Source: Onchocerca volvulus
Taxonomy: Eukaryota > Nematoda > Chromadorea > Rhabditida > Onchocercidae
NCBI GenBank assembly: GCA_000499405.2
Contig: HG738137.1
Location: forward strand, 12,584,121-12,648,120
Direction of reading: 5' to 3'
DNA length: 64,000 nt
Position numbers and translations under genes: made by a program. Under the pieces are notes generated by a model. It was not told the origin of the DNA and searched no databases. It saw only the letters and a list, made by a program, of their open reading frames with translations. Shown one piece after another: positions 12,347 to 25,935 of the stretch (the first letter of the stretch is position 1; each line of letters starts with the position of its first letter).

Positions 12347-15300
12347 TTGTTAAACTTTGTTCAACTTTTCTGCATTTATCATAGTCTGTTTTTCTAATGT
12401 TTAATGATAAGTATCTTATCTTCGGCGCCAATTTTTTGAGAATTTTTTCAAACTTTTTTGTGTTTCGTAATAGCAAACAGCAGTTGCAGATTTATGAGTC
12501 GGTAAAAAAAAAAAAATGTTAGCATTTGCTTCATGCTTCAATATTTTACGTTTGCATTTGAAAAGTTATATGTCAGTAAGATAATTTAATTAAATTTCTA
12601 ACTAAGTCTCCTGTAATTGAATGTCTTGTTTCAGTCTTGTATTTCTCTGGAAGATTAATTCTGTAACTTGTCAAACCGTTTCATAATGTGTTAAATTATT
12701 AAGTAATCAAGTTTGGTAATGATATTTTATTTTAAGGTAATAGTATTGTTTATTTGTTAAAAATATTTGTTCTGATTATTAAAGTTATGCTTTTAACGAA
12801 GGTTTGTTTTGCTCTTGAAAACTTGTATTGCTTATTGTTTAAAATTATGCATTTAACTGTTGCTTTTTTAGATGTTTTGTTTTTTGATTAATCAGTTAAA
12901 GAATTTGAATTACTCGTATCATCAAGACATTCAGTGATCATCACATATATTACTATATGGTGGACATTGTTACAATTATTTTTTATCGAATGTTCGACAA
13001 AAACTCTTCGAATCGTTTCCATTTTAAATCATGCATTGATTTAATCAAATCGTTCTTTTCAATGTTTGCTTTTTTTAACATAATATCAATTTTTGGCTTC
13101 TTTTAATACTTTGGGAATGCTTATTAAACTCTGACTTCAACGAACAGTTTCCTTATACAATGAGATATTTTGATAATTATTTAAACTTTTTTTTTCTTTT
13201 TAAACTCTTATTTGAACGATTTCAGCGGATAATACAAATTCATTTTTTATTCCAGTCGAGTTATTTCCGAATAGGTATGATGTTCAATAGATAGTACTTT
13301 TCTAATTAGTTCGGATTATGATCAAATGCTGAAATCTAGAATTTTTTGACAACCAAAATTGTGATCAAAATGTTTGGATTTGTGATCTTGCCACCTGAGT
13401 AATTACTATGTCTGAGAGGGATATTTGGTCTCATGACAAGATGACAAGGAAATCAAATTTTTCAAAGTACTAATATCTAAAACATTAATTGTTTAATTCT
13501 GATACTAACAATAATAATTCTGACATCAACAATGTTAAATAACAACTGTAAAAAGTAGTATGATATAAAAAAATTAATAAATAAAAAAAAAGAATTGCTA
13601 ATTTGCGGGGAAGTACTAATTCAATTAGGAAAACACATGAATGAAAATAGTAATCTGAGATAGATTGGTATTAATTAAATTAGCAAGAAAAAGACAATAA
13701 TCTTAGGTGATTAAGTGATAAAAGGGAATTTATGAAACGAAATTACAGGTATGAGTAGGGATGATGATAAGATGAACAAAAGAACAAAACTTATTGTTGA
13801 TAACAAACGTTATGAAACATTAACCATTAGTGTTAATTAGTGAAAGAAAAATGAAAGAAAAAGAAGTAGAGAGTAATTATCATTAAATAACAGCTTAAAA
13901 TTAAATTAATTAAGAATAGCGTAATGTGTATATCATGATGTATTTAACAAATAATGATAGAATTGCTGATTATTATCAATTATTAATTGGTAGTATTATG
14001 CAAGCTGATTTATAAATATTATTATAATCAAATTATTCATTAATAATCTACCAAAATTGCTTTTACAACAAAGATAAGGTATCAAATATAATGATAAGGG
14101 AAAGAAGATACAAGAATGATAACATAAGTTGGAAAAAATGATTGTAAATAGTTGATATAATTTACAGAAAACGAATAAATTAGTAAGAAAGGTTGAAAAC
14201 GGACAACTATACTAAAAACTGGAAATACAAATTTAAATACAAAAAAAAGAAAATGCCTCAATAACTTTTGAGTTAAAATCCAAAAATGAAAATTAGAAAT
14301 TTTTGTCCAAAATACATCTGCTTGTCTGAGAAGCATTATATTTAATCAGATTATAACTAATAATATTGATAATGAATTATCAGTTAAGCTTAAGAATCAA
14401 AAAATCGTTATCATGTTGTCATAACTGAATAAATAATCAATAAATGAAGTAATTTATTGTAATCATCAAATGACCAATTATCAGCATTCGAGAATAAATC
14501 ATTGTTAATTAGAATATAACATTTCTATGATCGTAATCAAAAAAAAAAAAAAAAAACAATCAGCAAATCAAGTAATTAATTGCATTCAAAAAATAATTTT
14601 TTGCAATCTTTAGATAATCAATGAATTTGTATTAATCAATCAAATATTTCAGAATACTTTTGATTGATTTAAGCAAAAATAAAAAAATTCCAAATTTAAT
14701 TAATGGCAAATATTTCTTCATGATTCGGCTAATAAAGGAGAAAGTTCTGAATTATAATATGTCCTTTATAACAAATAATTCCGTTTGGACTTTTCTATTT
14801 TCATACCTGACTAAAAACGGAGATAAAGCAATTAAAAAAAATTTTAATACTGATAATATTTATTATCACTATTTAATAATAGTGTCTTTAACATAATTTT
14901 TAAATATATCTGATATTAGTATTATCCTATGTAATATTTGCATGCATAAATTCATTTCTGTCAACTATAATGATAACAAACGGAAGAAAAAAATAAGAAT
15001 GGAAATTAGTATCTTTGATAAAACTTTTAATTTTAGATATATATTCTTTTTTTCTGCTTAATTTTACAATTTTCGTTTCTTCCATTTAGCAAGCAAAAAA
15101 AAAAAATAAAAAAAAATCCTGCGACGAAGTTCCATTACTCAAACGAAATGAATAAAAAAGGAAAAAAAAAAAATTTGTTCGGTTTATCAGAAAACTTAAG
15201 AATGCCAATTTTTTCTTGTTTATTTCTTACAAATTTTTGCATATTTTAATAAAAAAAAAGACAAAAAAAACAGAAACCCATTTAATAAATTAAACCAAAT

Positions 15301-16662
15301 ATTATTTGAATTAAATTTAATTACGATAAGTTTAAACTATACATGATAGAAACATAAGAAGTAACTTATGATATGATGCGAAAAGGAGAAAGAAATAAAC
15401 CGGTTTTTGACAACGATTTTAATTCAAAATATCTATTTACTCTAATTAATCATTATAAATGCAAAATTTATTGTCTATTTCCTACAAAACCTCTTTTCCC
15501 CTTTCATCTTTCATTTCCTTCTCCGCCCTTTCCTTAGTTTTGCCAATTTGTTGGACATTGCAAAATTTTATAAATGAAAAAAAAAAAAAGGAAAAGAGCA
15601 GCAAACATTATTTTTTAGAATAATTTTTCTTATGCTTTCTTATTTTTAAAACAAACAATTAATTAATGATTGATTGAAATTTTCCAATTTTTAATACACA
15701 CATCATTGAATGTTACATTTTGCAAATTATAAAACTTCAGTCCTTGTTCTTTCTTTTCATCCTTCTTTTTTCTCTCTCTCTCCCTCTCCCTCTCTTTCTC
15801 TCACTTCTCTTTTCTTTTTTCATTAATAAATAACCTAAATTATTTTAATAAATAACCCTTACTGCCATCATAATACCTTAACCCCATTTTCACAATTAAT
15901 TTAATTCATTTATTTCCATTTCAACCGCCTTAATTTAGATCTGTAAATTTATGATAAAAATTATCGGACTGGATATATTTTTCTTCCTTATTTTATTTCT
16001 TTTTTTTTTTTTTTCCAGTGATTCAAATTATTTGTTATTAAAAATAATAAAAGATCTGGAAAATAAAAATGAAAAAAAAAAAATTAATCGAACTTAATAA
16101 TTGCGTTTATTTTGTATTGAAAAAGTTATAATAAAATTATTTTCTTTCAATGCTGAAATTTGAATAAATTGATAATTTTTAAAGATATGGATGAAAAAAA
16201 AAATTATTAGGCATATAAATAAACAATTTGGGAATAATAATTACTGCTTCCAATTTAATCTATTTACTTCATTTAGTTTACTTTTAAACAATAAATACAA
16301 TTTGATCAAAAGACAACTTTAGTAAATAAAAAAAAAAAAAAACTTCCAATTAAATTGCCAAAAAATAAATAAATTTCTCTTTTTATTATGTCAAAATAAA
16401 GTAAATTGATTACATATACATACATTCAGAATTTTAACACATGCATTTCTTTCAAACTGAAACTTCACTTTCAAATTTTTTATTTTTTTTTTCTTTCATT
16501 TCAGAAATCTATTAGTTGAAAAATTAATTTTATTCTAATTCAAATCAAGTAAATTTTTGATTGTAAAATACGTGAGACATTACATCCGATTTTGCAAGTA
16601 ATGAATATAAAAAAAAAATCAGAAGTATTTGCAACGCATTATATCCTGTCAAAATTCGATAA
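12347..16662. other. AT-rich intergenic stretch
   Basis: No exon chain was found. The first part, to about 13,555, is still duplicated in copy B (60,272-61,700), more diverged than the genes before it. From 13,560 to 16,600 the DNA is extremely AT-rich, with many TAATCA-like words, poly-A runs (for example 14,540-14,556 and 15,091-15,115) and a pyrimidine run of CT repeats at about 15,770-15,805. The last part must hold the promoter and 5' region of the carboxypeptidase gene, but I see no specific motif. Confidence 0.5.
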
Positions 16663-19600
16663 ATGCGGAAAATTATCATTATGATGTTAATATATTATAT
16701 TTTACTATTTCAAATTGCGTATGCAAGGTTTGTCATTTTCTTCCCAAATTTAAAAAATTCGATTTTTTGCTTTTTAACTTCGTGACTTCTAGTTATAGCA
16801 AGTATCATTATCGTTAATTAATAACTAGATTATGACTTATTCTCTTTCTTGTTTCTTTTTTAGATATGCAATAATAAATATGTATATATCTGAGTTTAAA
16901 TTTAGCTGTAATTTTAGATTTAGAAAACCAAATTTTGATTTCAACGAATATCACAGTTTAGAAGAATATGAAAACTATTTGGAAAGCATAGCAAAAGCAT
17001 TTCCGGATTTAGTACAGTTAAAAGTTATTGGATTTTCACATGAACTACGAAGATTACTTTGCCTAAAGGTATTAATCATTTCGAAAATCGAAAAAAAAAA
17101 AGAACTTGTTGTTATTAGTTTTCATTGAAATCAAACAAAATCTTGAATTTTAATAATAGCTATCATTGTCTTCTTTCCTATTTCATTTGTTAGTTTAAAA
17201 AAAAAAAAAGAAGTGAAGCGGAAAAATTTTTTAATGATATAAAATATAGCCATGTAAAGAACTTTCTATTGCAAAAAAAATAATTAATTTGAAAACTATT
17301 ATATTTATTATTATTATTAGTGGGTCAAATTTTACTATTTTTTCGAACTTTTTTTCTACCATTTTTTATTTTCTTTTAGTTGATAAAAGTTATCAAATAA
17401 AAAGTTTGAAAAAAAAGGAATGGAAAGATGAAGAATGATAAACGAGACGAAATTTTTTCGGTTAATGGAAAATTTGAAAGTTTAATAATGAATTAAATAA
17501 ATAACGTATCTTAAAAAAAAAAAAAAAAATACTTGACAAGCTGATGTAAAAAATATGGTTGAGGAAGAGATTTATTTAAAAAAAAACGAGAAATTCTAAT
17601 TTTTAATTTAAATTATAAAGTCATTTCTTTAATTTAAAATTAATTCCGCCTTATGATCGGTAATCCAATACGAGAAACTGATAAGCGTATTATTTGGATT
17701 GATGGCGGTAATCATGCACGGGAATGGCCAGCATTTCATACGGCTACTTTTTTTATCAATCAGGTATTATTTTAATTTGGAAATGCTTTTCTATGTATAA
17801 CAACAATAATAACAAAAGTTCGAAGCGATTCTGACGTGCAAATCGATCGTCTGATTTTGATATAAGGACGAAAGACTAATCGGACAATCCACTAATTCCT
17901 TCCCTCAGAAATTTCGGTCAGAATAGTTGGAGTACGCAATGAAGCTGTTATATTCGGTAAAGCGATGATTGGAGGAATTGTGGGACGAAACGTCTTCAAC
18001 CTATTCTCAAACTTTCAATGAGTATGAAATCTTGCTTGCTTGGATGACACGTTGACATTAATGTGTGCTTCACGTGGGCCATTTTCAGTAAACCGAATAG
18101 GCACTTGTGGGATAAACGAACTTCAAGTTAAAATATAAGTTTTCCACTCAATGCTATCCATTTTCACGGCTGAAAGGGAATGTTAATAATGAGCGAAAAA
18201 AAAGCAAAATTTATGATTAATTTCGTATTAATTACAATCTATACATCTGTATGTATATTTCCTTACAGCTTGTGATGAAATATGGGGAAGATCCGGAAAT
18301 TACGAGATATATTGATAAATTGAATTTTTATATACTTCCGATGCTTAATCCAGATGGCTTCGTATTTTCCCGATCATCAAAATCTGATTTGGTATTAATT
18401 ACTTTTTCTTTTATTGAAATTTTATTCTGAAAAATTATTTTCTTTTTATTACCATCAATTTTAGATAAATAGTTTGAGTTTATATTAAAGTATATAATAA
18501 TCATAATACCTACTTATTTAATTGAAGATTTTATCGATTTCAGGCATACAATTTTATTTTAGAAACATCAGCGCAATTTTTTATACTTATAAAAGTGCTT
18601 GTTATCATGTTTAAATTCTTATTTCATTAACTACGATTACCAATTAAGTATCATTTTGATGATTATTAAAATGTTATCTAATTATCTATGAAAAGCTACA
18701 CATCAAATTTTTTTTTTTCATTATTTTTAGATTAGACAATGGAGGAAAAATCGTGCACCGGAAAATTGCACTGGTAGCATAGCGTTTCGGAAGAATATAT
18801 GTTGTGAAGGAGTTGATCTGAATCGAAATTATGATTTCGATTTTCATCAAACTTTCTATCCATTTAATAATTCATGTTCCGATGAATATCAAGGACCATT
18901 CCCATTCAGTGAACCAGAAACTCGGTACATTTTGCATTATATTGTTCATCTTGATTTTTAATTATTTAAATTTATTTTTTTAGCAATTAATATTTGTGGA
19001 TATATTGTAATCATAAATTTTCGGCAAAATGATGACTTAAAACTAAAAAATTTTAAATTCTTCATATTTCAAATTTTTTTAAAGCCTTCAAATTTGTTTT
19101 TTTTTCACTAATTATTAGGGCAGTACGAGATTTTATAACGTCAAATGAATTGCGAGATAAAACGGATGCCGTTATAAGCTTGCATACTCATGGACAACTT
19201 ATCATCCTTCCATATAATCATCGCCGCGAAACATATCCTATCGATTACGCCGATTTGGTTTAATTCCAAAAATTAAAACTTTTTATTTTTCAAAAAATTA
19301 AAAATTTATTTAAAAATTAGAAAGAATTCGATAGAGTTATTCAATATTTTTCCGAATTGAAGTTTTGTAGAATTTATGTCGAAATTTTGATTTTAAAATT
19401 TAAATTTGCAGAATTTATGTAAAAATTTTAATCCCAATTTTTAATAATTACATTCATTAGCTTCGTGATCTTTTTACAGATGACTGTAGCTCTAAAAGCC
19501 AAAAATGCAATAAAAATGTTCAATGGGCATGAATATAATATTGGTACTGCTGCAGATATGCTTGGTAATATTTAGCTTAATATTGACATTTAATTTCAAC

Positions 19601-20027
19601 AATTTAAATTTCACAAATCTTTTGTTAGATTTCAAAAATTCTGTTTTCCAAACATTTCAAAAATGTTAAAGGAAAAAATTTTTTATCTAGCATTATTATT
19701 AGTAGTAATTTAATAATAATTAGTAGTAACAATGATAATAATAACAAAAATAGTTTCACTAATTTGTAATCAATATGTTTATAAATTATTTGCATTGATT
19801 TATAATTTATTAACCGTTTCTTCCTTTGTTCTCTCCATCAAAGCAGTTAAAAACTAGAATTTTAGAAAAGAACTGAAAATAATTAGATCGTAATCTGAAG
19901 TTTCGTAATTAATATCATTTGTCGCAAAACATATTTCTTCACATGGAATATATAATATTTTCACGTCTCAGCGTTATATATATATATATATATAAAAATA
20001 CAAAAAAGGAGAAGATTTTTATTTTTT

Positions 20028-20078
<51 letters not shown>

Positions 20079-20733
20079 TTTTGATATGAAAGCAGCAGAG
20101 AAATGATTTTGAATATTGAAATCTAATCAATGCGATAAAATTGCTGAAGAAAAAAAAATTGAAATTATAAACAGATCCGAGAGTTTAGGATGAATTTAAA
20201 AATTTTCAGGTCCAGCTACTGGTAGTGCAACCGATTGGATCAAACGTAATACGAATGTCAAATATGTTTATGTTTTCGAATTGCCACCAGCATATACAAG
20301 TGTTTCTTTATTTATATTAATAAAAATTGGTTAAAATTTGAGAAAAGTTTTTAGTGTTTGCCGAAAAAAGTAATAAATTTTATAGTTAGTTTCGACGAAA
20401 CTTTTAGCAATTACTTTTTAATTTTTATTAATAGAAAAAATTCCTGTTTTGCAAATTAAATTATTTTATATATTATTATATGAAGTTATACACTGATTAA
20501 TTTGGTGTTATTTTCGGAATTTCGTATTTTGAAATTAATTAAAATTTTAGCATTTAAAGATTTTTTTCTTGTTGGAAAATAAAAATGAACAAGTAGCTCA
20601 TTTCTAAATTATATAAATTTCAGCTTGGTTTGCTTTTCAAGTAAAACCTCATAAGTTACTACCAATAGCTATTGAAACATGGAACGGTGTACGTGTTATT
20701 ATTGATCAAGTGCTCAAAGATAATAAATTATAA
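16663..20733 (+). CDS. secreted M14 metallocarboxypeptidase (zinc carboxypeptidase A/B type)
   Basis: Zinc exopeptidase that removes C-terminal residues, predicted secreted. Exons: 16663-16727, 16918-17068, 17656-17763, 18269-18391, 18731-18924, 19119-19257, 19480-19564, 20210-20299, 20624-20733. The sum is 1,065 bp (354 aa) with consistent phases. Residues 1-21 form a signal peptide ending AYA. M14 landmarks in order: GNHAREW (zinc His and Glu), NPDGF, RKNR, DLNRN (substrate-carboxylate Asn/Arg), LHTHGQL (third zinc His), and VFELPP (catalytic Glu). There is no room for a propeptide between signal and catalytic domain, unlike digestive M14A enzymes. The residue aligned with the classical active-site Tyr (CPA Tyr248) is Gly, in AADMLGPATG. 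The exon 3 acceptor reads TTATG instead of AG. An alternative exon 2 start at 16864 adds 18 residues in frame. A single-exon remnant copy lies at 62,212-62,334. Confidence 0.88.
19974..20073. repeat. TA dinucleotide repeat in carboxypeptidase intron
   Basis: Two runs of alternating TA (about 19,977-19,994 and 20,033-20,073), separated by a T-rich spacer, lie in the intron between exons 7 and 8 of the M14 gene. They are likely length-polymorphic and able to form cruciforms. Confidence 0.85.
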
Positions 20734-22426
20734 TTTCAAATGAATATCGCTATATATCAGATATTAGATTAATTATTTAAATTCCATTTTGCCATGATAT
20801 TTTCGAAGAACACGATAACATTACAGTATTTTTAGAATGTAATTCCTAAAAAAATCACGTGTGTTAATGTATCTGTAAGTGCAGTGCAGCGTTTAATTTG
20901 GAGCTAATGATATACCATATATATATTTAATAATTATATACACAATATATTGCAACCACAGTAATCATAAAATTAAAACAATTAATGATAGTGTGATATA
21001 TATGCACAAGATTTGCATATATAGTGTATTGTAATTACAATCTCCAATTTATGATATTACGATACAGTATTCGAATCAGTTAATTGTATTATGACGTTGT
21101 ATAATGGTATGTTTGTAAATACAATTTTCATGACACAATAATGATTTCCCTTTTTTCTTATTCTTTTTGAACTTTTCCCTTTCTTTCCTCAACTTATTTT
21201 TTTAAAGTTATGCAGTAAGTTCGTTTTTTCATAAATTTTATTGACATTACCAATGTATGTTCATTTTTGCTATATTATTTTATTTTCGATAAAATTTCAT
21301 CTCACTTCATGCTAGCATTTCAAATCATTTGAAATGATTTCAAATTTCAGATTTCATTAGAATGCTCGGCTAACAAATTAATTATAATAATCAACAAGAA
21401 AAAAATTAGGCATAAAATCAAGCATTTTAAAGTGAAATACACCAATTTTAATGCACAAAGTTTCATATTCTCTTTTTCAATTTAATATTGTTTCGGCATT
21501 GAAAAAAAAATTAGAATTCGGATTTCCTCATGAATAATGCTCGGATAAAATATGCTTGAGAAAAGATGCATCGTCATTTACCGAATATATTTTTCAAATT
21601 TTTAGATTTTAAATTCAAAAAAGTATTTGGAACATACTTTTTTTTCTCAACTGCTATTCTTCTAAATACGTCTTTTCTCCATTAAATGAACCTAATTTCC
21701 TCATTTATTCTCCAAATATGTTGGATGTGGATCACTCAATTGTATTGGAACAATACCAAAAAAAAAAAAAAAAAAAAAAAAAAAAGAAATCACATTTGAT
21801 ATTTTGCGAAAAGATTGAACAATTTCTCGCATATTAACGATGCATAAATTTTCAGGCTACAATATCTGAAAATAGATCAATTTCAAATTTTCGATCATTA
21901 AGTTCTAGCATCAATGTATTCTGAAATAATCTGGCAAAAAAATTCGTTAGTGCTGAATCAATCTGAGAAAAAAGAAAGAAATGAAGTAATCCTTTTTATC
22001 TGCTGTTCGATTACTTAATTAATTCTAACAATTCTGATTTTTACCAGTATTTCGATTTTAGAATTGCTGACAGCGAAAAAGCAGAAATGCATACTAATGG
22101 CTGTTCATTAAGAAAATTAATACTGACAAACAATTAAAGTGAGGTGACTTTTTAAAAGTAATGTATCTTTTCAAATTGCTCTTCAATGCCATGGTAATGT
22201 TGTATATTGGCTACAAAGAATTGTATTTGTACATTAATTGACTATTTGAGTTTTTTTTTTTTTTTGGAAGATCAATTTGATGTCGCATATTTAGTTGATG
22301 GATGTCATCAATGTGCATTGCTTTAATGTCATATATCCATTGATTTGACCTCACATGTTTACCCTTTACCCTTTTACTCCGATTTAGTCATTCATCAGTC
22401 ACATTTGTGCAGTACGGTCCATTCTA
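20734..22426. other. 3' flank of carboxypeptidase and intergenic DNA
   Basis: The first 500 bases (20,790-21,240) are conserved in the duplicate at 62,560-62,740 and 63,660-64,000, so they belong to the duplicated unit and probably include the 3' untranslated region. A poly-A run lies at 21,760-21,785. A TTTGTGCAG acceptor-like site about 16 bases upstream of 22,427 is compatible with trans-splicing of the next gene. No coding exon was found. Confidence 0.5.
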
Positions 22427-24370
22427 ATGAATCCTCCATCTTCATCATCAACTTCTGCTAGCAATTCATCACCAAAACTTATTTGGGTTAGATTTCTACC
22501 AAGTATTTGTTCAAATTTTTAAAAATTTCGCAACTAATTGACAATTTTAAATCTTCCCTTTTTCATTTTTAACTTTGTTAAAATCTTATTCAAATTAATT
22601 CTATTATGCTTCATTAAAGAGGGTGAAAATAGATAATTTTAATTTAAAAAAAAGCTATGATAATGGATCAATCAATTGTTTTGATATTTTATAGGATATG
22701 GAAAGCATAAAGGAAGGTTTGCAACAAATTGAGCATATGGATGAATTAAAATCGACAAATGAATTGAAAGAACTGATTAAAAATTGCAATGAAAGACAAC
22801 TGATACGACAAAATTTATCAAATGAGATAAATAATTTGGCAGCTACTCTTACACAAGTAGTTTAATTTTCATTTAAAATTTTACAATTTCGCAAATAATT
22901 GACAATTTCCTAAAATTATTTCGAATTAATTTCATTATGATTTAAAATTTTTCCATCCTATAAAATATCATATACGAAATTCATATCATATCATATCATA
23001 TTCATATCATATCCTATAAAATATCATATGAAAAAAAGCAATAGCATATATAGTGAAAATGGATGATTTTGACCTATAAAAGCTATAGTAATATAATGTA
23101 AACTACTAAACAATTGAAAAAATTTGTCGCAAAAATTAATGAATTTTGGACATTTTTTCAATTTTTAAATTTTATTCAAATTAATTTCATTACATTTAGT
23201 TTGTTACAACATAGCAAATATCTCTAGACAGATGAAAATGGGTAATTTTGACCTAAGAAAATTATAAATAATATGATTGATAACTTTGGTATTTTAACAG
23301 GAAGTAAAAGAAATGGATGAAGATTTGATCGAAATTGATTATATGAATAAATTGATATGGGAAAATGAATGCAGAGAATCGATTAGTAATCGGAATATCA
23401 AAAAAAAAAATTCATTACGAATTTTATTTAGAAGGAAAATGAAAAAGAATCATTCGACAATAACAAATGCTACTACTGATACTATTGCTACAAATTCAAC
23501 CAGAAATTCATTTGTTAGTTTTCTAATTTGGGCATTTCGTATTAATCTTGTTAAGTTTTAATATATTCTAATAATCTAAATCAGATATTAATTACAGCAA
23601 AAATTAAAACTTTGTTGATTATCTAATTAATTATAGCATTCCGGAAATATCCAGAATTATCATTGTTCGATTAATTTTAGTTTGGATCGGTAGGACAGCA
23701 TTCGGAAAATTTTAATTAATTTTATCAATTATTACATTCTGAAGATATTTGAACCTATCATTGTTTGATCATTTAGGATATGCGAGCAATGGAAAAAGAA
23801 ATGGAAAAAATTGAAAAAGGAATTGGGAAAAAATCTGAATTGGCCGGAAAAAAAAGAACAATTAGTGTTATTGTATTTCGTCCACATGTAAGTTTTAATA
23901 TTATTCTAAAATTTCAAAAAATACATAAATAAAACGGAATATATTATAAAGTAAATTAACTTAATTTTCAGAATATTCGCAAAACAACGCATTTTAAATA
24001 CTATCGACATCAGTCGCAATTTATGAATTCCACTTTGAAAAATTTGGCGATGATAAGGTGATAATTTTCACGTTAATAATCAATAAAGTTTTGTCAAAAT
24101 CAATCAATTTTTGCTATTGCATTGTTTTATTTTATTATTAGGATTATACCATATTTTGACTAAGATGTAAAAATAGACAAATTTCAGCATCATTTTTTAC
24201 TTAAAATGATTAAAAACCGTGCATTAGGGTCAACTATTGCTAACGTAATTTTGAAATTTTTTTTTTTTACAAAAATTTATAACTTGAATTTAATTTTGAT
24301 TTATAATTTTGTTAATTACAACTCTTCTTTCATTTATTACAGATATAATCATTGCTGCAGACGTTCTTAG
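22427..24370 (+). CDS. small coiled-coil protein of unknown function (6 exons, 219 aa)
   Basis: Exons: 22427-22486, 22695-22856, 23301-23513, 23777-23887, 23972-24057, 24343-24370. The first four exons are all whole numbers of codons with phase 0 junctions, the last junction is phase 2, and the total is 660 bp ending in TAG. Residues 1-20 are Ser-rich. Residues 21-110 are strongly helical (KEGLQQIEHMDELKSTNELK; EVKEMDEDLIEID) and a likely coiled coil. A basic block follows (KKKNSLRILFRRKMKKN), then a second helix (MEKEMEKIEKG) and a short Cys-rich tail (HCCRRS). I do not recognise a family, and no signal peptide or membrane segment is seen. The clean phase agreement over six exons is the main support. 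Confidence 0.66.
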
Positions 24371-25935
24371 CATATTTTTTCATCCGAAATATGCGATTAA
24401 TTAAATTTGCAATTTTATTGATCTGTTCATTTGATCATCTTGCTTGAGAGTGATTTATTTGTAGTATCGATTTTTATTCTTATTTGTCCTTTTTTTTTCT
24501 TCTTTATGCTTGTTTTTTTTATAAATTCGAAAATAAATTCTTTTTTCCTTTTTTATTTTTCTGCTTTCAATTTTTTGCTTTTATTGAGAAAAACAACTGA
24601 AAAAAAGAAGTGAAGCGAAACAAAAAAATTTTTTACGAAAAATTCAAAAATTTCATCAAAAAAAAAAAAAAAAAATTGTATTCAAACATTTCATAGATCA
24701 TTTTGATCATATATTGAAAATTTTTAGTGTCAAGATATGTCAAAAAAAATATTTGCTTTTAATTTGCTGTCATTGCTTTTTGAATTATATCACTGATATA
24801 ATGATTTCGAATAAATTGTTTGATCATTTGATTAAACTAAATATCATTCTAAAGTTGGTGAGGAGTTGAATTATCATATTATTAAAAAGTTGAAAAATCC
24901 GCCATGATTTAAAAGGTTAAATAAGAAAAATAACTGAAAAAATGAAATAAAGCAAAAATCTATTCGCACATTATTTAGAAATAAAATAAAATATTTCTGT
25001 TTCATTCCACTCCTCTTTTCTTGAAAAAAAAAAAAAAAAAAAAAAAAAAACTCAAATATTGATTAGCTTTATATTATTCTTGATTTTTAATTACAAAATA
25101 TATTTGAGCAAATTAATTTCAATTTAATTCCAATTTTTTTTTCTGTCGCTATTAATTTCAGCTTTATGTTACGAATATTTAAATCATTCTTTGTTTAAAT
25201 GTTGGACTTAAATCGAAAATTTTTCGATAGTATTAATGTGTACGTTTTATTAATGTTTAGAAACATTGAAAAATTTAATTTTGAGATGCAAAAAATTGCA
25301 ATAAGCAATATTTTATAATATCATGCTTTTTTCGCTCATTTTTACATGTTCACATTTCTTCCATTCCATATTTGCTTTCCTTTTCGTTCATTTTTTACAA
25401 TTTCTCGTTTTTTCCTCCTAAATGTACCTCCTTGGCTGTAATAGGTTTATTAATTTTTTTTTTTTTGATTTGCAAACCTTAACCTCTACCTCAAATCAAC
25501 ATCTTTTACTAGAAATTCAGCAACTTTCTCATAAGAAAGAGATTCTTACCTTTCCGATCCTAAATTCCTCACTGACACAGTTTTACTTGCAACTTCAATT
25601 TTTATTCACAGTCCATAATACAGGAATCTTGTTTGAACTATGCAAGCATAAAAGGTGTAAATATAAGAAAAAAAAATGAATATAAAAAAGGAAATATAAA
25701 TATTAGAAAGTGTAAATGCATTGCTACGGCAACAATGGGATTAATAATAAAAGTATTACGGAACAAAGCCTGTCAACTTTTTCGATGTTGGCGGGTTGAG
25801 CAAACAGAAAAACTGTCACCAAACCAAAGTTGTCAGGATGATATTTAGGTTTAGTTTAAGAAAGAGTAATATTTAGGTTTAATAATTGATCTAAAACTCA
25901 ATAGGCTAACATTCATATTTTTTTCAGAAACTGAA
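24371..25935. other. AT-rich intergenic stretch
   Basis: Mostly low-complexity DNA with poly-A runs (24,657-24,675 and 25,024-25,050). Open frames at 25,422-25,679 and 25,633-25,848 exist. The second encodes a Cys/Arg-containing stretch ending in DDI at 25,848, but I cannot connect it to the next gene with matching phases. I therefore leave it unassigned. Confidence 0.4.

Larger units (their letters stand above)
3890..13555 (+). repeat. segmental duplication, copy A
   Basis: This block is repeated in the same orientation at about 48,490-61,700. Collinear pieces that can be read directly are 3,893-4,860 with 48,497-49,500, 5,035-6,374 with 49,527-50,853, 6,375-6,720 with 54,685-55,020, 7,120-12,480 with 55,040-60,424, and 12,490-13,555 with 60,430-61,700. 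The outer pieces differ by many substitutions and indels. The 7,120-12,480 piece is nearly identical, with only isolated base differences. A further duplicated stretch, 17,770-21,240, matches 61,705-64,000 with large deletions in the second copy. Confidence 0.95.
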
